Positions 34,100 through 43,763 of a stretch of DNA of 64,000 bases are shown here, one piece after another (position 1 is the first letter of the stretch; each line of letters begins with the position of its first letter). The DNA comes from Microbispora bryophytorum. GTDB lineage: Bacteria; Actinomycetota; Actinomycetes; Streptosporangiales; Streptosporangiaceae. The stretch is taken from positions 1 through 64,000 of the forward strand of contig NZ_VIRL01000003.1 of assembly GCF_006874465.1 (NCBI RefSeq). Direction: 5' to 3'. The translations under genes were made by a program, and so were the position numbers. The notes under the pieces were generated by a model that was not told the DNA's origin, did no database searches, and worked only from the letters and a program-made list of their open reading frames with translations.

Positions 34100-34543
34100 G
34101 TGCGCACGTTCTCACCGAAGCCCAACGACGTCGAACGTCAGTGGTACGTCATCGACGCGACCGACGTCGTGCTCGGCCGGCTGGCCAGCCAGGTGGCGAC
34201 CCTGCTCCGCGGGAAGCACAAGCCGATCTTCGCTCCGCATGTCGACACGGGTGACTTCGTCATCGTCATCAACGCCGGCAAGATCGCCCTGAGCGGCAAC
34301 AAGCTCGAGCAGAAGAAGGCCTACCGCCACTCGGGCTACCCCGGCGGTCTGCGCTCCGTCAGCTACGGCGAGCTCATGGCGAAGCGTCCGGACCAGGCCG
34401 TGGAGAAGGCCGTCCGCGGCATGCTCCCCAAGAACGCCCTGGGTCGCAAGATGGCCAAGAAGCTCAAGGTCTACGCCGGCGCCGAGCACCCGCACCAGGC
34501 CCAGCAGCCGGTGTCCTTCCAGATCACCCAGATCGCCCAGTAA
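34100..34543 (+). CDS. rplM: 50S ribosomal protein L13
   Basis: This is L13, 147 residues, one of the first proteins to bind 23S r[23 protein letters not shown] and [20 protein letters not shown] are diagnostic. The start is GTG at 34,100 after GACAGAAGGCACTGCC; longer in-frame starts are in the untranslated leader. rpsI follows after 30 bases, the universal L13-S9 pair. Confidence 0.97.
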   Translation: MRTFSPKPNDVERQWYVIDATDVVLGRLASQVATLLRGKHKPIFAPHVDTGDFVIVINAGKIALSGNKLEQKKAYRHSGYPGGLRSVSYGELMAKRPDQAVEKAVRGMLPKNALGRKMAKKLKVYAGAEHPHQAQQPVSFQITQIAQ

Positions 34544-34573
34544 TCGCGAGCCAGGAAAGTTAAGAGGAGAACC

Positions 34574-35095
34574 GTGGCCGAGCCCACCGGTATCGAGACG
34601 CTCGTCGAGGGCGAGCCGGAAGAGTACACCGCGGAGGAGTTCCCCTCCGAATACACCACCGAGTCGGCCGCCGCCGGCGAGGGCGCCGTGCGCAAGCCCG
34701 TCACCACGGGCAACTCGTACGGCACCGGCCGCCGCAAGGAGGCCATCGCCCGTGTCCGCATCGTGCCGGGCACCGGCAAGTGGACGATCAACGGCCGCTC
34801 GCTGGAGAGCTACTTCCCGAACAAGGTCCACCAGCAGCTGATCAACGAGCCGTTCGTCGTGCTGGGCGCCGAGGACGCGTTCGACGTCATCGCCCGCATC
34901 GACGGCGGCGGCGTGACCGGCCAGGCCGGCGCGCTGCGCATGGGCCTGTCCCGCGCGCTCGCCGTTCTGGACGCCGAGGTCAACCGCCCGCCGCTGAAGA
35001 AGGCCGGCTTCCTCACCCGTGACGCCCGCGCCACGGAGCGGAAGAAGTACGGCCTCAAGAAGGCCCGCAAGGCTCCTCAGTACAGCAAGCGTTAA
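34574..35095 (+). CDS. rpsI: 30S ribosomal protein S9 with acidic N-terminal extension
   Basis: This is S9, 173 residues, whose C-terminal tail reaches the P-site tRNA; the end KAPQYSKR with terminal arginine is intact. The conserved domain starts at about residue 48 ([20 protein letters not shown]). The first ~45 residues are an acidic extension ([20 protein letters not shown]), longer than in E. coli (130 residues in total). The start is GTG with AAGAGGAGAACC upstream. The TAA overlaps the ATG of glmM by one base. Confidence 0.96.
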   Translation: MAEPTGIETLVEGEPEEYTAEEFPSEYTTESAAAGEGAVRKPVTTGNSYGTGRRKEAIARVRIVPGTGKWTINGRSLESYFPNKVHQQLINEPFVVLGAEDAFDVIARIDGGGVTGQAGALRMGLSRALAVLDAEVNRPPLKKAGFLTRDARATERKKYGLKKARKAPQYSKR

Positions 35096-36480
35096 TGTCG
35101 CAGGAGCCCGTAGGCGCCCCCTCCCGGGGGCGCCTCTTCGGCACCGACGGGGTACGCGGGGTCGCCGGGCGCGACCTCACCGCGGAGCTGGCCATGGACC
35201 TGTCCGTGGCCGCCGCGCATGTGCTCGGCGACGCCGGGGCGTTCCACGCCAGTGTCGGGCGGCGCGGCCGCCCGATCGCCGTCGTAGGCCGGGACCCGCG
35301 GGCTTCAGGAGAGTTCCTGGAGGCCGCCGTGGTCGCCGGCCTCGCGTCGTCCGGTGTGGACGTCCTGCGGCTCGGCGTGCTGCCCACCCCGGCGGTCGCG
35401 TACCTGACCAACGCGCTGGGGGCCGACCTCGGCGTCATGCTCTCCGCGTCGCACAACCCCGCGCCGGACAACGGCATCAAGTTCTTCACCCGCGGCGGCT
35501 ACAAGCTGCCCGACGCGGTGGAGAACGAGATCGAGCAACGGCTCGGGGAGAAGTGGGAGCGTCCGGTCGGATCGTCGGTCGGCCGGGTCCGCGAGGCGTA
35601 CGGCGAGGCCGACCGATACGTCTCCCACCTGCTGACCACGCTGCCCCACCGGCTCGACGGCCTGCGGGTCGTCGTCGACTGCGCGCACGGCGCGGCGCAC
35701 ATGGTCGCTCCGGAGGCGCTGCTGCGCGCCGGCGCGACCGTGGAGACCATCGGCGCCGCCCCGGACGGGTTGAACATCAACGACGGCGTGGGCTCGACCC
35801 ACCTGGCCGCGCTGCGTAAGGCCGTCGTCGACGGCGGTGCCGACCTGGGCATCGCCTATGACGGCGACGCCGACCGCTGCCTCGCCGTCACGGGTGCGGG
35901 TGAGGAGATCGACGGCGACCAGATCATGGCGATCCTGGCCCTGTCGATGTATGCCGACGGCCGCCTCGCCAAGGACACGGTCGTCGCGACGGTCATGTCC
36001 AACCTGGGGTTCAAGCTCGCCCTGCGGGAGGCCGGCCTGTCCGTGGTGGAGACCGCGGTCGGCGACCGCTACGTCCTGGAGGCGATGCAGGACGGCGGCT
36101 ACACCCTGGGCGGCGAGCAGTCCGGTCACGTGATCATGCTGGATCACGCCACGACCGGGGACGGCCTGCTCACCTCGCTGCACCTGATGGCCGAGGTGGC
36201 CCGCCAGGGCCGCTCCCTCGCCGACCTCGCCTCGGCGATGACGAAGCTGCCGCAGGTGCTCGTCAACGTCCGGGACGTGGCGAAGTCGAAGGCGTCCGCC
36301 CCCGAACTGCGGGCGGCCGTGGCCGAGGCCGAGGCGGAACTCGGTGACTCCGGCCGGGTGCTGATCCGGCCGAGCGGCACCGAGCCCATGATCCGGATCA
36401 TGGTCGAGGCCTCGTCGCACGACCAGGCCAAGGCCGTGGCGGACCGCCTCGCGGAGGTCGTCCGCACGGTCTGCGCCTGA
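35095..36480 (+). CDS. glmM: phosphoglucosamine mutase
   Basis: GlmM converts glucosamine-6-phosphate to glucosamine-1-phosphate for UDP-GlcNAc and so for the cell wall. The active-site phosphoserine is S119 in [11 protein letters not shown], the metal loop is DGDADRC, and the sugar/phosphate loops GEQSGH and [10 protein letters not shown] are present. At 461 residues it is typical, with ~15 extra N-terminal residues. The ATG overlaps the rpsI stop, so it is translated from the ribosomal-protein mRNA. Confidence 0.97.
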   Translation: MSQEPVGAPSRGRLFGTDGVRGVAGRDLTAELAMDLSVAAAHVLGDAGAFHASVGRRGRPIAVVGRDPRASGEFLEAAVVAGLASSGVDVLRLGVLPTPAVAYLTNALGADLGVMLSASHNPAPDNGIKFFTRGGYKLPDAVENEIEQRLGEKWERPVGSSVGRVREAYGEADRYVSHLLTTLPHRLDGLRVVVDCAHGAAHMVAPEALLRAGATVETIGAAPDGLNINDGVGSTHLAALRKAVVDGGADLGIAYDGDADRCLAVTGAGEEIDGDQIMAILALSMYADGRLAKDTVVATVMSNLGFKLALREAGLSVVETAVGDRYVLEAMQDGGYTLGGEQSGHVIMLDHATTGDGLLTSLHLMAEVARQGRSLADLASAMTKLPQVLVNVRDVAKSKASAPELRAAVAEAEAELGDSGRVLIRPSGTEPMIRIMVEASSHDQAKAVADRLAEVVRTVCA

Positions 36481-36505
36481 CGCCGCACGCGTCACGATTC
36501 CTGAG

Positions 36506-36537
36506 GACCCCGCCGGGCGCGCGCCCGGCGGGGTTCC
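36506..36537 (+). terminator. strong terminator after glmM
   Basis: CCCCGCCGGGCGC pairs perfectly with GCGCCCGGCGGGG (extended by an A-T pair), then TTCCTTATT follows. It closes the rplM-rpsI-glmM operon. Confidence 0.85.
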
Positions 36538-36585
36538 TTATTGGAAACCCTTCTCAATTGCGTAATGTGCGCGTAACACTGATTC

Positions 36586-39429
36586 ATGTCTTGTTTGACC
36601 GATGTTCGGTCGAATTCGGTAAGAGGCCGGGAAAAGGAATCGGACGCGCTGCGCGCACTGGTGGACCGGGCCAGAGCCGGCGCGGGCGGATGCCTGCTCC
36701 TCCTCGGCGGACCGGGTGCGGGAAAGACCGCGCTGCTCGACCTCGCCGCCGCGCACGCGGCCACCGGCGCCCCCGGCGAGCCGGGGTTCCTCGTGCTCCG
36801 CACCCAGGGCGTCGCGGGTGAGACCCACCTGCCGTACGCCGGGCTGCACGCCCTGCTCGGCCCGATCACCGATCGGCTGGACACGCCGGCGGCCGATACG
36901 CGGGTGCTCGCCGAGGCGCTGCGGACCGGCGCCGACGCCGGCGGCCTGGCGCTGCCGGCCGCGTTGCTGCGGCTCCTGCGGGCCGCCGGTCGTCCGGTGC
37001 TGGTGTGCGCCGACGACCTCCAGCGGCTCGACGCCCCCAGCCGGGAGGCGTTCTGCTTCGTGGCCCGCCGGGTGGGGACGATCCCCGTCGCCGTGCTGCT
37101 GGCCTGCGCGGAGCCCGGCACCGCCCCCGACGGCCTGCCCACGCTGCCGCTCGCCCCGCTCGACGAGAGGGCGTCGCGGCAGGTGCTCGACGACCTCGTC
37201 CCCGACGGCCTGCCGGGAGACCTGCGTACGGCGCTGGTCCGGGCGGCCCGGGGCAACCCGCTCGCACTCGCGGAACTCGCCGGCGCGCTGACCGATGAGC
37301 ACCGTGAGGGCACGGCGCCGCCGCCGCAGACGCCGCCGCGGGGCGGCCGGCTGTGGCGGGCGTACGCCGACCGGCTCCTCGGCCTGCCCGCCGACACGGC
37401 CGACCTCGTCACGCTGATCGCGGCCGATCCCGGCATCGACGCGGTCACGCTGACGCGCGCGGCGGAGGCGCGGTCCGGGCTGGCGGCGCTGGAGGCGGCG
37501 GAGGCCGCGGGCGTCGTCGTCGAGTTGCCGGACGGCGGCTTCGACCTCGCCGACCCGCTCCTGCGCCACGTGGCCTACGCCGAGGCGTCCCTCGCCCGGA
37601 GGCGGGCCGCTCACCGCCTGCTCGCGGGCCTTCTCGGCGATGTCTCCGGCGATGTTTCCGGTGAGGGTGCCGGTGAGGGTGCCGCCGATGCCTCCGGCGA
37701 TGACTCCGGAGGGGAGCGCCGGCGGCTGCGGCGGGCGTGGCATCGCGCCGCCGCCCTCGACGGTCCCGCTGGTGAGCTCGCCGAGGACCTCGTACGGGCA
37801 CTGGCGGAGATGCCGAAGGCGACGACGGCGGCCTTCCCGGAACCGTTCCGCGTCCTCGAACGGGCGGCCGAGCTCACCGGGCACGGCGAGACCAAGGCCG
37901 CACGGCTCGCGGCCGCCGCCCAGCACGCCTGGCGGGCGGGGCAGCCGCAGCGGGCGCGGTCGCTGCTGGCCAGGATCGACACGCTCACGGCCGGCGCCGA
38001 GGTGCGCGGCCGGGCCGAGCTGCTCAGGGGCAGCCTGGAGCTGCGGGCGGGCAAGACCGACAGCGCCTGCGACACGCTGCTCGCCGCCGCGGAGCGGCTG
38101 CTGCGCACCGACCGCGAGCAGGCCGTACGCGCGCTGGTCCGAGCGGGTGAGGCGAGCTACCTGGCGGGGGACAACCGGCGGTTCCTGACGATCGCCCGGC
38201 GGGCAGAGACGCTGCGGCGGCCCGACGACGCCCACCTCACGCGCATGGCGCTGGAGTATCTCGGGGGCATGGCCGCGACGTTCCGCGGCAGGCACAGGGA
38301 GGCGACCGCGTCCCTGCGCCGCGTCGCCACCGGGGTGATGGCGCCGTCCTCGGCCGGCAGTCCCTCGGCGCTCGTGTGGGGCGGGGTGGCGAGCCTCCTG
38401 CTCGGCAACGGCGCCGCCGCGCTCACCCTGACCTCCCGGGCGGTCGAGGTCGCGCGTGCCCACGGCGCGGTCGCCAGCATGCCGCAGATGCTGGAGATCC
38501 TCATCCAGGCCCAGCAGTGGATGGGCCGTTACGACGCGGTGGCGGCCAACGCGATGGACGGCCTGCGCCTGGCGCAGGAGACGGGCCGTGCCGTCAGCGG
38601 CGCGCAGCACCTGGCCTGGCTCGCCTTCACCGCCGCCGTCGAGGGCGACGAGGAGACGTGCGCCCTGCGGGCAGCGCGCGCCGTCGAGCTGGCCGCCGCC
38701 CACGGCGTCAGCGTGGCCGAGGCGCTCGGCACGCTCGCGCTGGCCCATCTGGACGTCGCGGCCAACCGCCACGCCGACGCGGTCAACCGCCTGCGCGTGG
38801 TGGCCCGCACGGGAGACCCCCTCGTCGTACGGGTGATGGCGACGCCGCTGCTCGTTGAGAGCACCGTACGGACGGGGGACGTCGCGCAGGCGCGGGACGC
38901 GCTGGTCGTGCTGGAACGCTGGGCGGACAGCACCCGCGACCCCGACCGGCTGGCGCTGGCGGCCCGATGCCACGCGCTCCTGGCGTCCCCGGACGAGGCC
39001 GGGGAGCGTTTCGCCCAGGCGCTGGAACTGCACCGGCAAGGGTCGTGCGCGTTCGAGACCGCGCGCACGCGACTGTTGTACGGCGGCATGCTCCGGCGGT
39101 CGCGCCGCCCGGGAGCCGCCCGCGAGCACTTGCACGGCGCGCTGGAGACGTTCGAACGGTACGGCGCCCGCCTGTGGAGCGCGCACGCCCGCGCGGAGCT
39201 GCGGGCGGCGGGGGAGTCGGTGCGGCCCTCGGGCTCCCGTTCCGAGGCCGGCCGGCTGCTCACGGCGCAGCAGTTCCAGATCGCCACCCTGGTGGCGGAG
39301 GGCGCGACGAACCGGGAGGTGGCGGCGCGGCTGTTCATCAGCCCGCGCACGGTGGAGCACCACCTGAGGAACATCTTCGCCAGGCTCGGTGTGCGCTCCC
39401 GGGTCGAACTGGCCCGCCTGCTGCCGTGA
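36586..39429 (+). CDS. large LuxR-family ATPase regulator (LAL type)
   Basis: This 947-residue regulator has an N-terminal AAA/STAND ATPase (Walker A GGPGAGKT at residues 41-48, Walker B-like PVLVCADDLQRLD), a long helical TPR-like middle, and a C-terminal LuxR helix-turn-helix (LLTAQQFQIATLVAEGATNR, then FISPRTVEHHLRNIFARLGV). Such LAL proteins act as ATP-dependent activators of nearby genes. A 12-base tandem repeat (37,636-37,707) codes for a Gly/Asp/Ser linker. The start ATG lacks a Shine-Dalgarno; TAACAC lies 6 bases upstream. The downstream cutinase is a plausible target, but that is inference. Confidence 0.9.
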   Translation: MSCLTDVRSNSVRGREKESDALRALVDRARAGAGGCLLLLGGPGAGKTALLDLAAAHAATGAPGEPGFLVLRTQGVAGETHLPYAGLHALLGPITDRLDTPAADTRVLAEALRTGADAGGLALPAALLRLLRAAGRPVLVCADDLQRLDAPSREAFCFVARRVGTIPVAVLLACAEPGTAPDGLPTLPLAPLDERASRQVLDDLVPDGLPGDLRTALVRAARGNPLALAELAGALTDEHREGTAPPPQTPPRGGRLWRAYADRLLGLPADTADLVTLIAADPGIDAVTLTRAAEARSGLAALEAAEAAGVVVELPDGGFDLADPLLRHVAYAEASLARRRAAHRLLAGLLGDVSGDVSGEGAGEGAADASGDDSGGERRRLRRAWHRAAALDGPAGELAEDLVRALAEMPKATTAAFPEPFRVLERAAELTGHGETKAARLAAAAQHAWRAGQPQRARSLLARIDTLTAGAEVRGRAELLRGSLELRAGKTDSACDTLLAAAERLLRTDREQAVRALVRAGEASYLAGDNRRFLTIARRAETLRRPDDAHLTRMALEYLGGMAATFRGRHREATASLRRVATGVMAPSSAGSPSALVWGGVASLLLGNGAAALTLTSRAVEVARAHGAVASMPQMLEILIQAQQWMGRYDAVAANAMDGLRLAQETGRAVSGAQHLAWLAFTAAVEGDEETCALRAARAVELAAAHGVSVAEALGTLALAHLDVAANRHADAVNRLRVVARTGDPLVVRVMATPLLVESTVRTGDVAQARDALVVLERWADSTRDPDRLALAARCHALLASPDEAGERFAQALELHRQGSCAFETARTRLLYGGMLRRSRRPGAAREHLHGALETFERYGARLWSAHARAELRAAGESVRPSGSRSEAGRLLTAQQFQIATLVAEGATNREVAARLFISPRTVEHHLRNIFARLGVRSRVELARLLP
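37636..37707 (+). repeat. 12-base tandem repeat inside the LAL regulator
   Basis: Six consecutive 12-base units (GGCGATGTCTCC and variants such as GGTGAGGGTGCC) keep the frame and encode GDVSGDVSGEGAGEGA and related residues. The position is between the ATPase half and the helical middle of the protein. Confidence 0.85.
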
Positions 39430-39637
39430 GGGCCGGCAGACGGGTGACGATCAGATCATCTCTGGAACCGGCCGCGGGGCCGGTGGTCCGCCGGGGCCCC
39501 GCCCGTGGTCGGCGGGGACCGGTGATTTCACCGATGCGCGTACGGGCTGACGGCGCGACAGTGACGACGGTCAGACCGTTCGCGGGAACCGGCCCGTGGG
39601 GCCGTTCCCACTCCTATCCCCCAAGGAGTGCACCGAC

Positions 39638-40528
39638 GTGCCGACACACCCCCCAACCCCATTCCTCCACCGGACGTCCTCCATGGTCACGAGGCTGGCG
39701 CTCGTCGTGCTGCTCGCGCTGGCCGGCGGTCTCCTCACCGCTCCCGCCGCCCACGCCGCCGTACACGGCCCGGACCCGACGGACGCGCTCCTCGAGTCGT
39801 CGCGCGGGCCGTACGCGACCGCGCAGACCGACGTGTCGTCGTTGTCCGTGAGCGGCTTCGGCGGCGGAACCATCTACTACCCGACCACCACGTCCGAAGG
39901 GACGTTCGGCGGTGTGGCCATCGCTCCCGGCTACACGGCCGACAAGTCCAGCCTCGCCTGGCTGGCCGCCCGACTCGCCTCGCACGGCTTCGTGGTGTTC
40001 AACATCGACACGCTGACGCGGCTCGACCAGCCCGACAGCCGGGGCCGGCAGTTGCTGGCCGCGCTCGACTACCTGACCCAGCGCAGCTCGGTCCGCGGCC
40101 GGGTGGACGCGACCAGGCTCGGCGTCATGGGCCACTCGATGGGCGGCGGCGGCACACTTGAGGCCGTCGACGACCGGCCGTCCGTGCGGGCCGCGGTCCC
40201 GCTGACCCCGTGGAACCTCGACAAGACCTGGTCGGGCGTCCGGACGCCCACGCTGATCATCGGCGCCGAGGCCGACACCGTCGCGCCGGTCGCCTCGCAC
40301 GCGGTGCCCTTCTACACCAGCCTGTCCTCGTCCCTCGACAAGGCGTACTTGGAGCTGAACGGCGCCACCCACTTCGCGCCGAACACGACCAACACCACCA
40401 TCGGCAAGTACGCCGTGGCCTGGATGAAGCGGTTCGTCGACGACGACACCCGCTACGACCAGTTCCTGTGCCCCGGCCCCGGCAGAAGCCTGACCGTCGA
40501 GGAATACCGCAGCACCTGCCCGTTCTGA
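39638..40528 (+). CDS. secreted cutinase / polyester hydrolase (PET-hydrolase family)
   Basis: This 296-residue protein is an alpha/beta hydrolase very similar to Thermobifida cutinases that hydrolyse cutin and synthetic polyesters. The triad is S167 (GHSMGGGG), D213 (GAEADTVAP) and H245 (NGATHFAPN); the 46- and 78-residue spacings equal those of S130/D176/H208 in T. fusca cutinase. [21 protein letters not shown] and the C-terminal cysteine pair in FLCPGP and YRSTCPF also match. A signal peptide ends near AHA40. GTG 39,638 is chosen because AAGGAG lies 9 bases before it. Confidence 0.94.
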   Translation: MPTHPPTPFLHRTSSMVTRLALVVLLALAGGLLTAPAAHAAVHGPDPTDALLESSRGPYATAQTDVSSLSVSGFGGGTIYYPTTTSEGTFGGVAIAPGYTADKSSLAWLAARLASHGFVVFNIDTLTRLDQPDSRGRQLLAALDYLTQRSSVRGRVDATRLGVMGHSMGGGGTLEAVDDRPSVRAAVPLTPWNLDKTWSGVRTPTLIIGAEADTVAPVASHAVPFYTSLSSSLDKAYLELNGATHFAPNTTNTTIGKYAVAWMKRFVDDDTRYDQFLCPGPGRSLTVEEYRSTCPF

Positions 40529-40652
40529 CCTACCAGGAGTGTGGACGGCCCGCCGATCGCGGCGGGCCGTCCGCACGGTGCTGCCCGGCGCGTCCCTCGA
40601 TGACCCCCCGTCGAGTCGCCTTCCAGGAGAACCAGCCCTCGTGAGCCCGGGC

Positions 40653-41558
40653 TCAGGGGAGGACGCCTGCGGGGTCGCGGGCGCTTTGACGCAGGCGGGC
40701 GGCGTCCTGGCTGGGGGGCGCCCCGAACTGGCGGCGGTATTCCCGGCTGAACTGTGACGCGTTGTCGTAGCCGACGCGGTGGCCGACTCCGGTGACGTCG
40801 CCCGGATGGGTGGCGAGCAGCAGCCGGGCCGCCTGCAGCCGGATCTGCTTCTGGAACCGGATGGGGCTCATCGCGGTCACCGCGTGGAAGTTGCGGTAGA
40901 AGGCGGACACGCTCATGCCGGACAGCCGCGCCAGGTCCTCGACCCGGAAGGGCTGCGCGTAGTGGTCGCGGATCCAGCGCACGGCCCGGGAGATGTGGCT
41001 GAGGCCGCTGTCGGCGAGGCCGAGCTGGCGAACCGTCGCGCCCTGCTCGCCGGTGATCAGGCGCCACAGGATCTCGCGCTTGACCAGCGGGGCCAGCACG
41101 GCCCGGTCGCGGGGCTCGTCGAGCAGGCGCAGCAGCCGGACGGCCGCGTCGAGCAGAGCGGGCGGAGCGTCGCTGACGACGATGCCCGGCGCCGCGCCCG
41201 CACCGGAGGGGGGAGTGTCTCCGGGCGCGGCCTGCAGCAGCAACTCGGCGACGGCGGGCGGTTCCAGGAGGAGACCGAAGCCCAGCGCCGGCCGCTCGGG
41301 GTCCGCCTGGGTGAACTGCCCGGTGACCGGCAGGTCGACCGAGGCGACCAGATACTGCCCGGCGCCGTACTCGAAGATCCGGTCACCGAGCGCGAGCCGT
41401 TTGGCGCCCTGGGCGATGACCGCCAGCACGGTGCCGGACATCGAGGGCGCCGGCGGATCCGACCGGTCGACCTTCGAGATGAGGAGGCCGTCGATGGGGG
41501 TGGTCCCGTCGGGCCGGGCATGCCGGGCCAGCAGAGTGCGGAGCTCGTCGAGGCACAT
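40653..41558 (-). CDS. AraC-family transcriptional regulator
   Basis: This ~301-residue regulator has an N-terminal AraC-type cupin-like domain (LISKVDRSDPPAPSMSGTVL, then EYGAGQYLVASVDLPVTGQF) and a C-terminal double helix-turn-helix (HYAQPFRVEDLARLSGMSVS, RNFHAVTAMSPIRFQKQIRL, VGYDNASQFSREYRRQFG). The ATG at 41,558 begins MCLDELRTLLARHA, as relatives do; a TTG at 41,615 would add 19 residues. It is divergent from a monooxygenase and an esterase, its most likely targets. Confidence 0.88.
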   Translation of the reverse strand: MCLDELRTLLARHARPDGTTPIDGLLISKVDRSDPPAPSMSGTVLAVIAQGAKRLALGDRIFEYGAGQYLVASVDLPVTGQFTQADPERPALGFGLLLEPPAVAELLLQAAPGDTPPSGAGAAPGIVVSDAPPALLDAAVRLLRLLDEPRDRAVLAPLVKREILWRLITGEQGATVRQLGLADSGLSHISRAVRWIRDHYAQPFRVEDLARLSGMSVSAFYRNFHAVTAMSPIRFQKQIRLQAARLLLATHPGDVTGVGHRVGYDNASQFSREYRRQFGAPPSQDAARLRQSARDPAGVLP

Positions 41559-41702
41559 GCGGCCATTGCAGCACGATTTCGCGCCGGTACTCCCACAGGC
41601 GAGAGGATCGTGCAAGTACGAGCGAGCATCGTTCTAACATTTCCGCAGGTCATAGCGGTTCAATGAGATCACCTCATTCCACCGATGAAGAAGAGGGAAT
41701 CC

Positions 41703-42020
41703 ATGACCGTCAATTACGGCTTCGCCGCCACCCTGACCGCACGGCCCGGAATGGGCGATCGGCTGGTCGACGTGCTGCTGGCCGGCCTGGACGAGGGCAG
41801 CCCCGGCGCGAGCGAGCACTGCGTCGTCTACCTGGTCTCGCGTTCCGCGTCCGATCCCGACGTCGTCCACGTCATCGAGGGCTGGACCAGCGAGGAGGAC
41901 CACCACCGGATCTTCGCCGGCCAGGCCGCGCAGGACATCGTGGCGCGGATCGGCGGGCTGCTGGCCAAGGAGTCCGAGTACGCCGACCACGTCCCGGTGC
42001 GTGGCAAGGCCGCCTTCTGA
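41703..42020 (+). CDS. antibiotic-biosynthesis-monooxygenase (ABM) domain protein
   Basis: This is a 105-residue ferredoxin-like ABM/quinol-monooxygenase protein. MTVNYGFAATLTARPGMGDR, VVYLVSRSASDPDVVHVIEG and WTSEEDHHRIFAGQ are family features. Members oxidise or bind quinones and other aromatics, or act as stress proteins; the substrate here is unknown. ATG 41,703 follows AGAGGGA and is preferred to the ATG at 41,685. An HSL-type esterase follows after 49 bases, probably in one operon. Confidence 0.85.
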   Translation: MTVNYGFAATLTARPGMGDRLVDVLLAGLDEGSPGASEHCVVYLVSRSASDPDVVHVIEGWTSEEDHHRIFAGQAAQDIVARIGGLLAKESEYADHVPVRGKAAF

Positions 42021-42069
42021 CCCCGCCGATCACCCAACGGCCCTCCATCCCCTGTGAAAGGCAGTGACC

Positions 42070-43050
42070 ATGACCCCCGCACGACCCGGCCTGGACCCCG
42101 AACTGCGTGAACTGCTGGCCGACATGCCCCTCATGTCCCAGCTCGACCAGGGCATGCTCGCGCAACTGCGCCGGCTCCCGTCCACACCCGTCGAACCCCT
42201 CCTCGCCCACCGGCAGGTCGATCGGCGCGAGGTCACCGTGCCCGCCGTGGACGGCGCCCCCATCCCGCTGTCGATCTTCAAACCCGTGGGCGCCGTCGCC
42301 GCGCCCTGCGTCTACTGGATGCACGGCGGCGGAATGGTCATGGGCGACCGCTTCTCGCAGATCGACATCCCGCTGGAGTGGCTCGACCGGTTCGGCGCGG
42401 TCGTGGTCTCCGTGGAGTATCGGCTCGCGCCGGAGGCCACCGGCACCGCCCTGGTCGACGACTGCTACCAGGGTCTGCTCTGGATCGCCGAGCACGCCGC
42501 CGAGCTGGGCATCGACCCCGCCAGGATCGTCGTCGCGGGCGCCAGCGCCGGCGGCGGCCTCGCCGCCGGCGTCACCCTGCTGGCCCGCGACCGCGGCGCC
42601 TCGCGGATCGACCCGCCGATCGCCGCGCAGATGCTGATCTGCCCCATGCTCGACCACCGCAACACCAGCACGTCGAGCCGCCAGTTCTCCGGCGAGCCCG
42701 GCGTCTGGACCCGCGAGATGAACGAGTTCGGGTGGCGCTGCGTCCTCGGCGACCTCACCGGCGACGAGGTGTCCCCGTACGTCTCGCCCGCGCTGGCGGA
42801 CGACCTGTCGGGGCTGCCGGCCACCTACATCGACACCGGCTCCGCCGAGGTCTTCCGCGACGAGGACGCCGACTACGCCACCCGCATCTGGGCGGCCGGT
42901 GGCCAGGCGGAGCTGCACGTCTGGGCGGGCGGCTTCCACGGATTCGACGCCCTGTATCCGCAGGCGCGGATCTCGGCCACGGCCCGCCGGACGCGCACCG
43001 ACTGGCTCGCCCGGGTCCTGCGAGCGGATTGTCCGGTAGAGGAGAGTTAG
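42070..43050 (+). CDS. alpha/beta hydrolase, hormone-sensitive-lipase family
   Basis: This 326-residue esterase has the HSL-family oxyanion motif HGGGMVMG, the nucleophile motif GASAGGG and the base in GGFHGFDALYP. The acid position reads GSAEVFRDED, so a glutamate rather than the usual Asp-Pro motif probably completes the triad. It likely hydrolyses small carboxylic esters. ATG 42,070 is spaced 8 bases from AAAGG; the GTG at 42,064 is an alternative. Its 3' end overlaps the convergent ABC permease gene by 4 bases. Confidence 0.87.
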   Translation: MTPARPGLDPELRELLADMPLMSQLDQGMLAQLRRLPSTPVEPLLAHRQVDRREVTVPAVDGAPIPLSIFKPVGAVAAPCVYWMHGGGMVMGDRFSQIDIPLEWLDRFGAVVVSVEYRLAPEATGTALVDDCYQGLLWIAEHAAELGIDPARIVVAGASAGGGLAAGVTLLARDRGASRIDPPIAAQMLICPMLDHRNTSTSSRQFSGEPGVWTREMNEFGWRCVLGDLTGDEVSPYVSPALADDLSGLPATYIDTGSAEVFRDEDADYATRIWAAGGQAELHVWAGGFHGFDALYPQARISATARRTRTDWLARVLRADCPVEES

Positions 43051-43763
43051 TCGTCGCCGGTGAGGGACAGGGAGCGCAGGCGCTGGCCGGTCCAGACGAC
43101 CGCGCCGATCGTGACGATGACCATCGCCGGTACGGCGAAGCCGAGCGTCACCTCGGTGGAGAAGAAGGGCGAGGAGGAGACCTGGTCGGCGAGTGACTGG
43201 GCCCACTGCTGGATGGAGAACTTCCGCGCGCCGGGCACGTAGCCGCCGACCACGCCCTCCCACACGAGGGCGTAGATCACCCCGACCGCGACCGCGTGGC
43301 GGGTGAGCACGCCCAGCAGCAGGAACACCGCGGCGTACGCGATGCCGCCGAACAGCGCGCCGAGGGTGAAGCCGGTCGCGACGCCCGACTCCGAGCCGGC
43401 CAGGAGGTAGGCGGCGGCGTAGGTCGAGACGGCCCCGAGCACCGCGACGAGGGAGGCCGCGACCACGAACTTCGTCACCGCGATCACCGGTCGCGAGATC
43501 GGCTTGGCCAGCAGGTGGATGATCGTGCCGTCCTCGATCTCCGGCGCGATCACCCCCGTCCCGGCGATCAGCCCGAGCAGCGGCAGCATCGTGCCGATCG
43601 CGAAGCTCTTCATCAGGAGGACGGCCGTCTGCTCGTCCTGGCCGTTGACCAGCCTGAGCAGCGCGGCGAGCGCGACCAGCGCCACCGGCAGCAGAATCAG
43701 CAGCCAGATCCGCTTGCGCCCGAGCATGGCCCGGTAGGTGATGTCGGCCACCACCGTGTTCAT
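43047..43763 (-). CDS. ABC-2-type transporter permease
   Basis: This 238-residue membrane protein has about six hydrophobic segments (for example WLLILLPVALVALAALLRLV and FAIGTMLPLLGLIAGTGVIA) and the ABC-2 signature region APEIEDGTIIHLLAKPISR. It is the last gene of a four-gene minus-strand operon; its ATG overlaps the stop of the ATPase gene (ATGA). It should pair with that ATPase to export a small molecule or peptide, or to remove it from the membrane. Confidence 0.87.
   Translation of the reverse strand: MNTVVADITYRAMLGRKRIWLLILLPVALVALAALLRLVNGQDEQTAVLLMKSFAIGTMLPLLGLIAGTGVIAPEIEDGTIIHLLAKPISRPVIAVTKFVVAASLVAVLGAVSTYAAAYLLAGSESGVATGFTLGALFGGIAYAAVFLLLGVLTRHAVAVGVIYALVWEGVVGGYVPGARKFSIQQWAQSLADQVSSSPFFSTEVTLGFAVPAMVIVTIGAVVWTGQRLRSLSLTGDD

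Noticed and set aside
36538-39363. 941-residue ORF antisense to the LAL regulator
   Set aside because: The plus-strand frame has clear Walker and LuxR motifs; the antisense frame has none.
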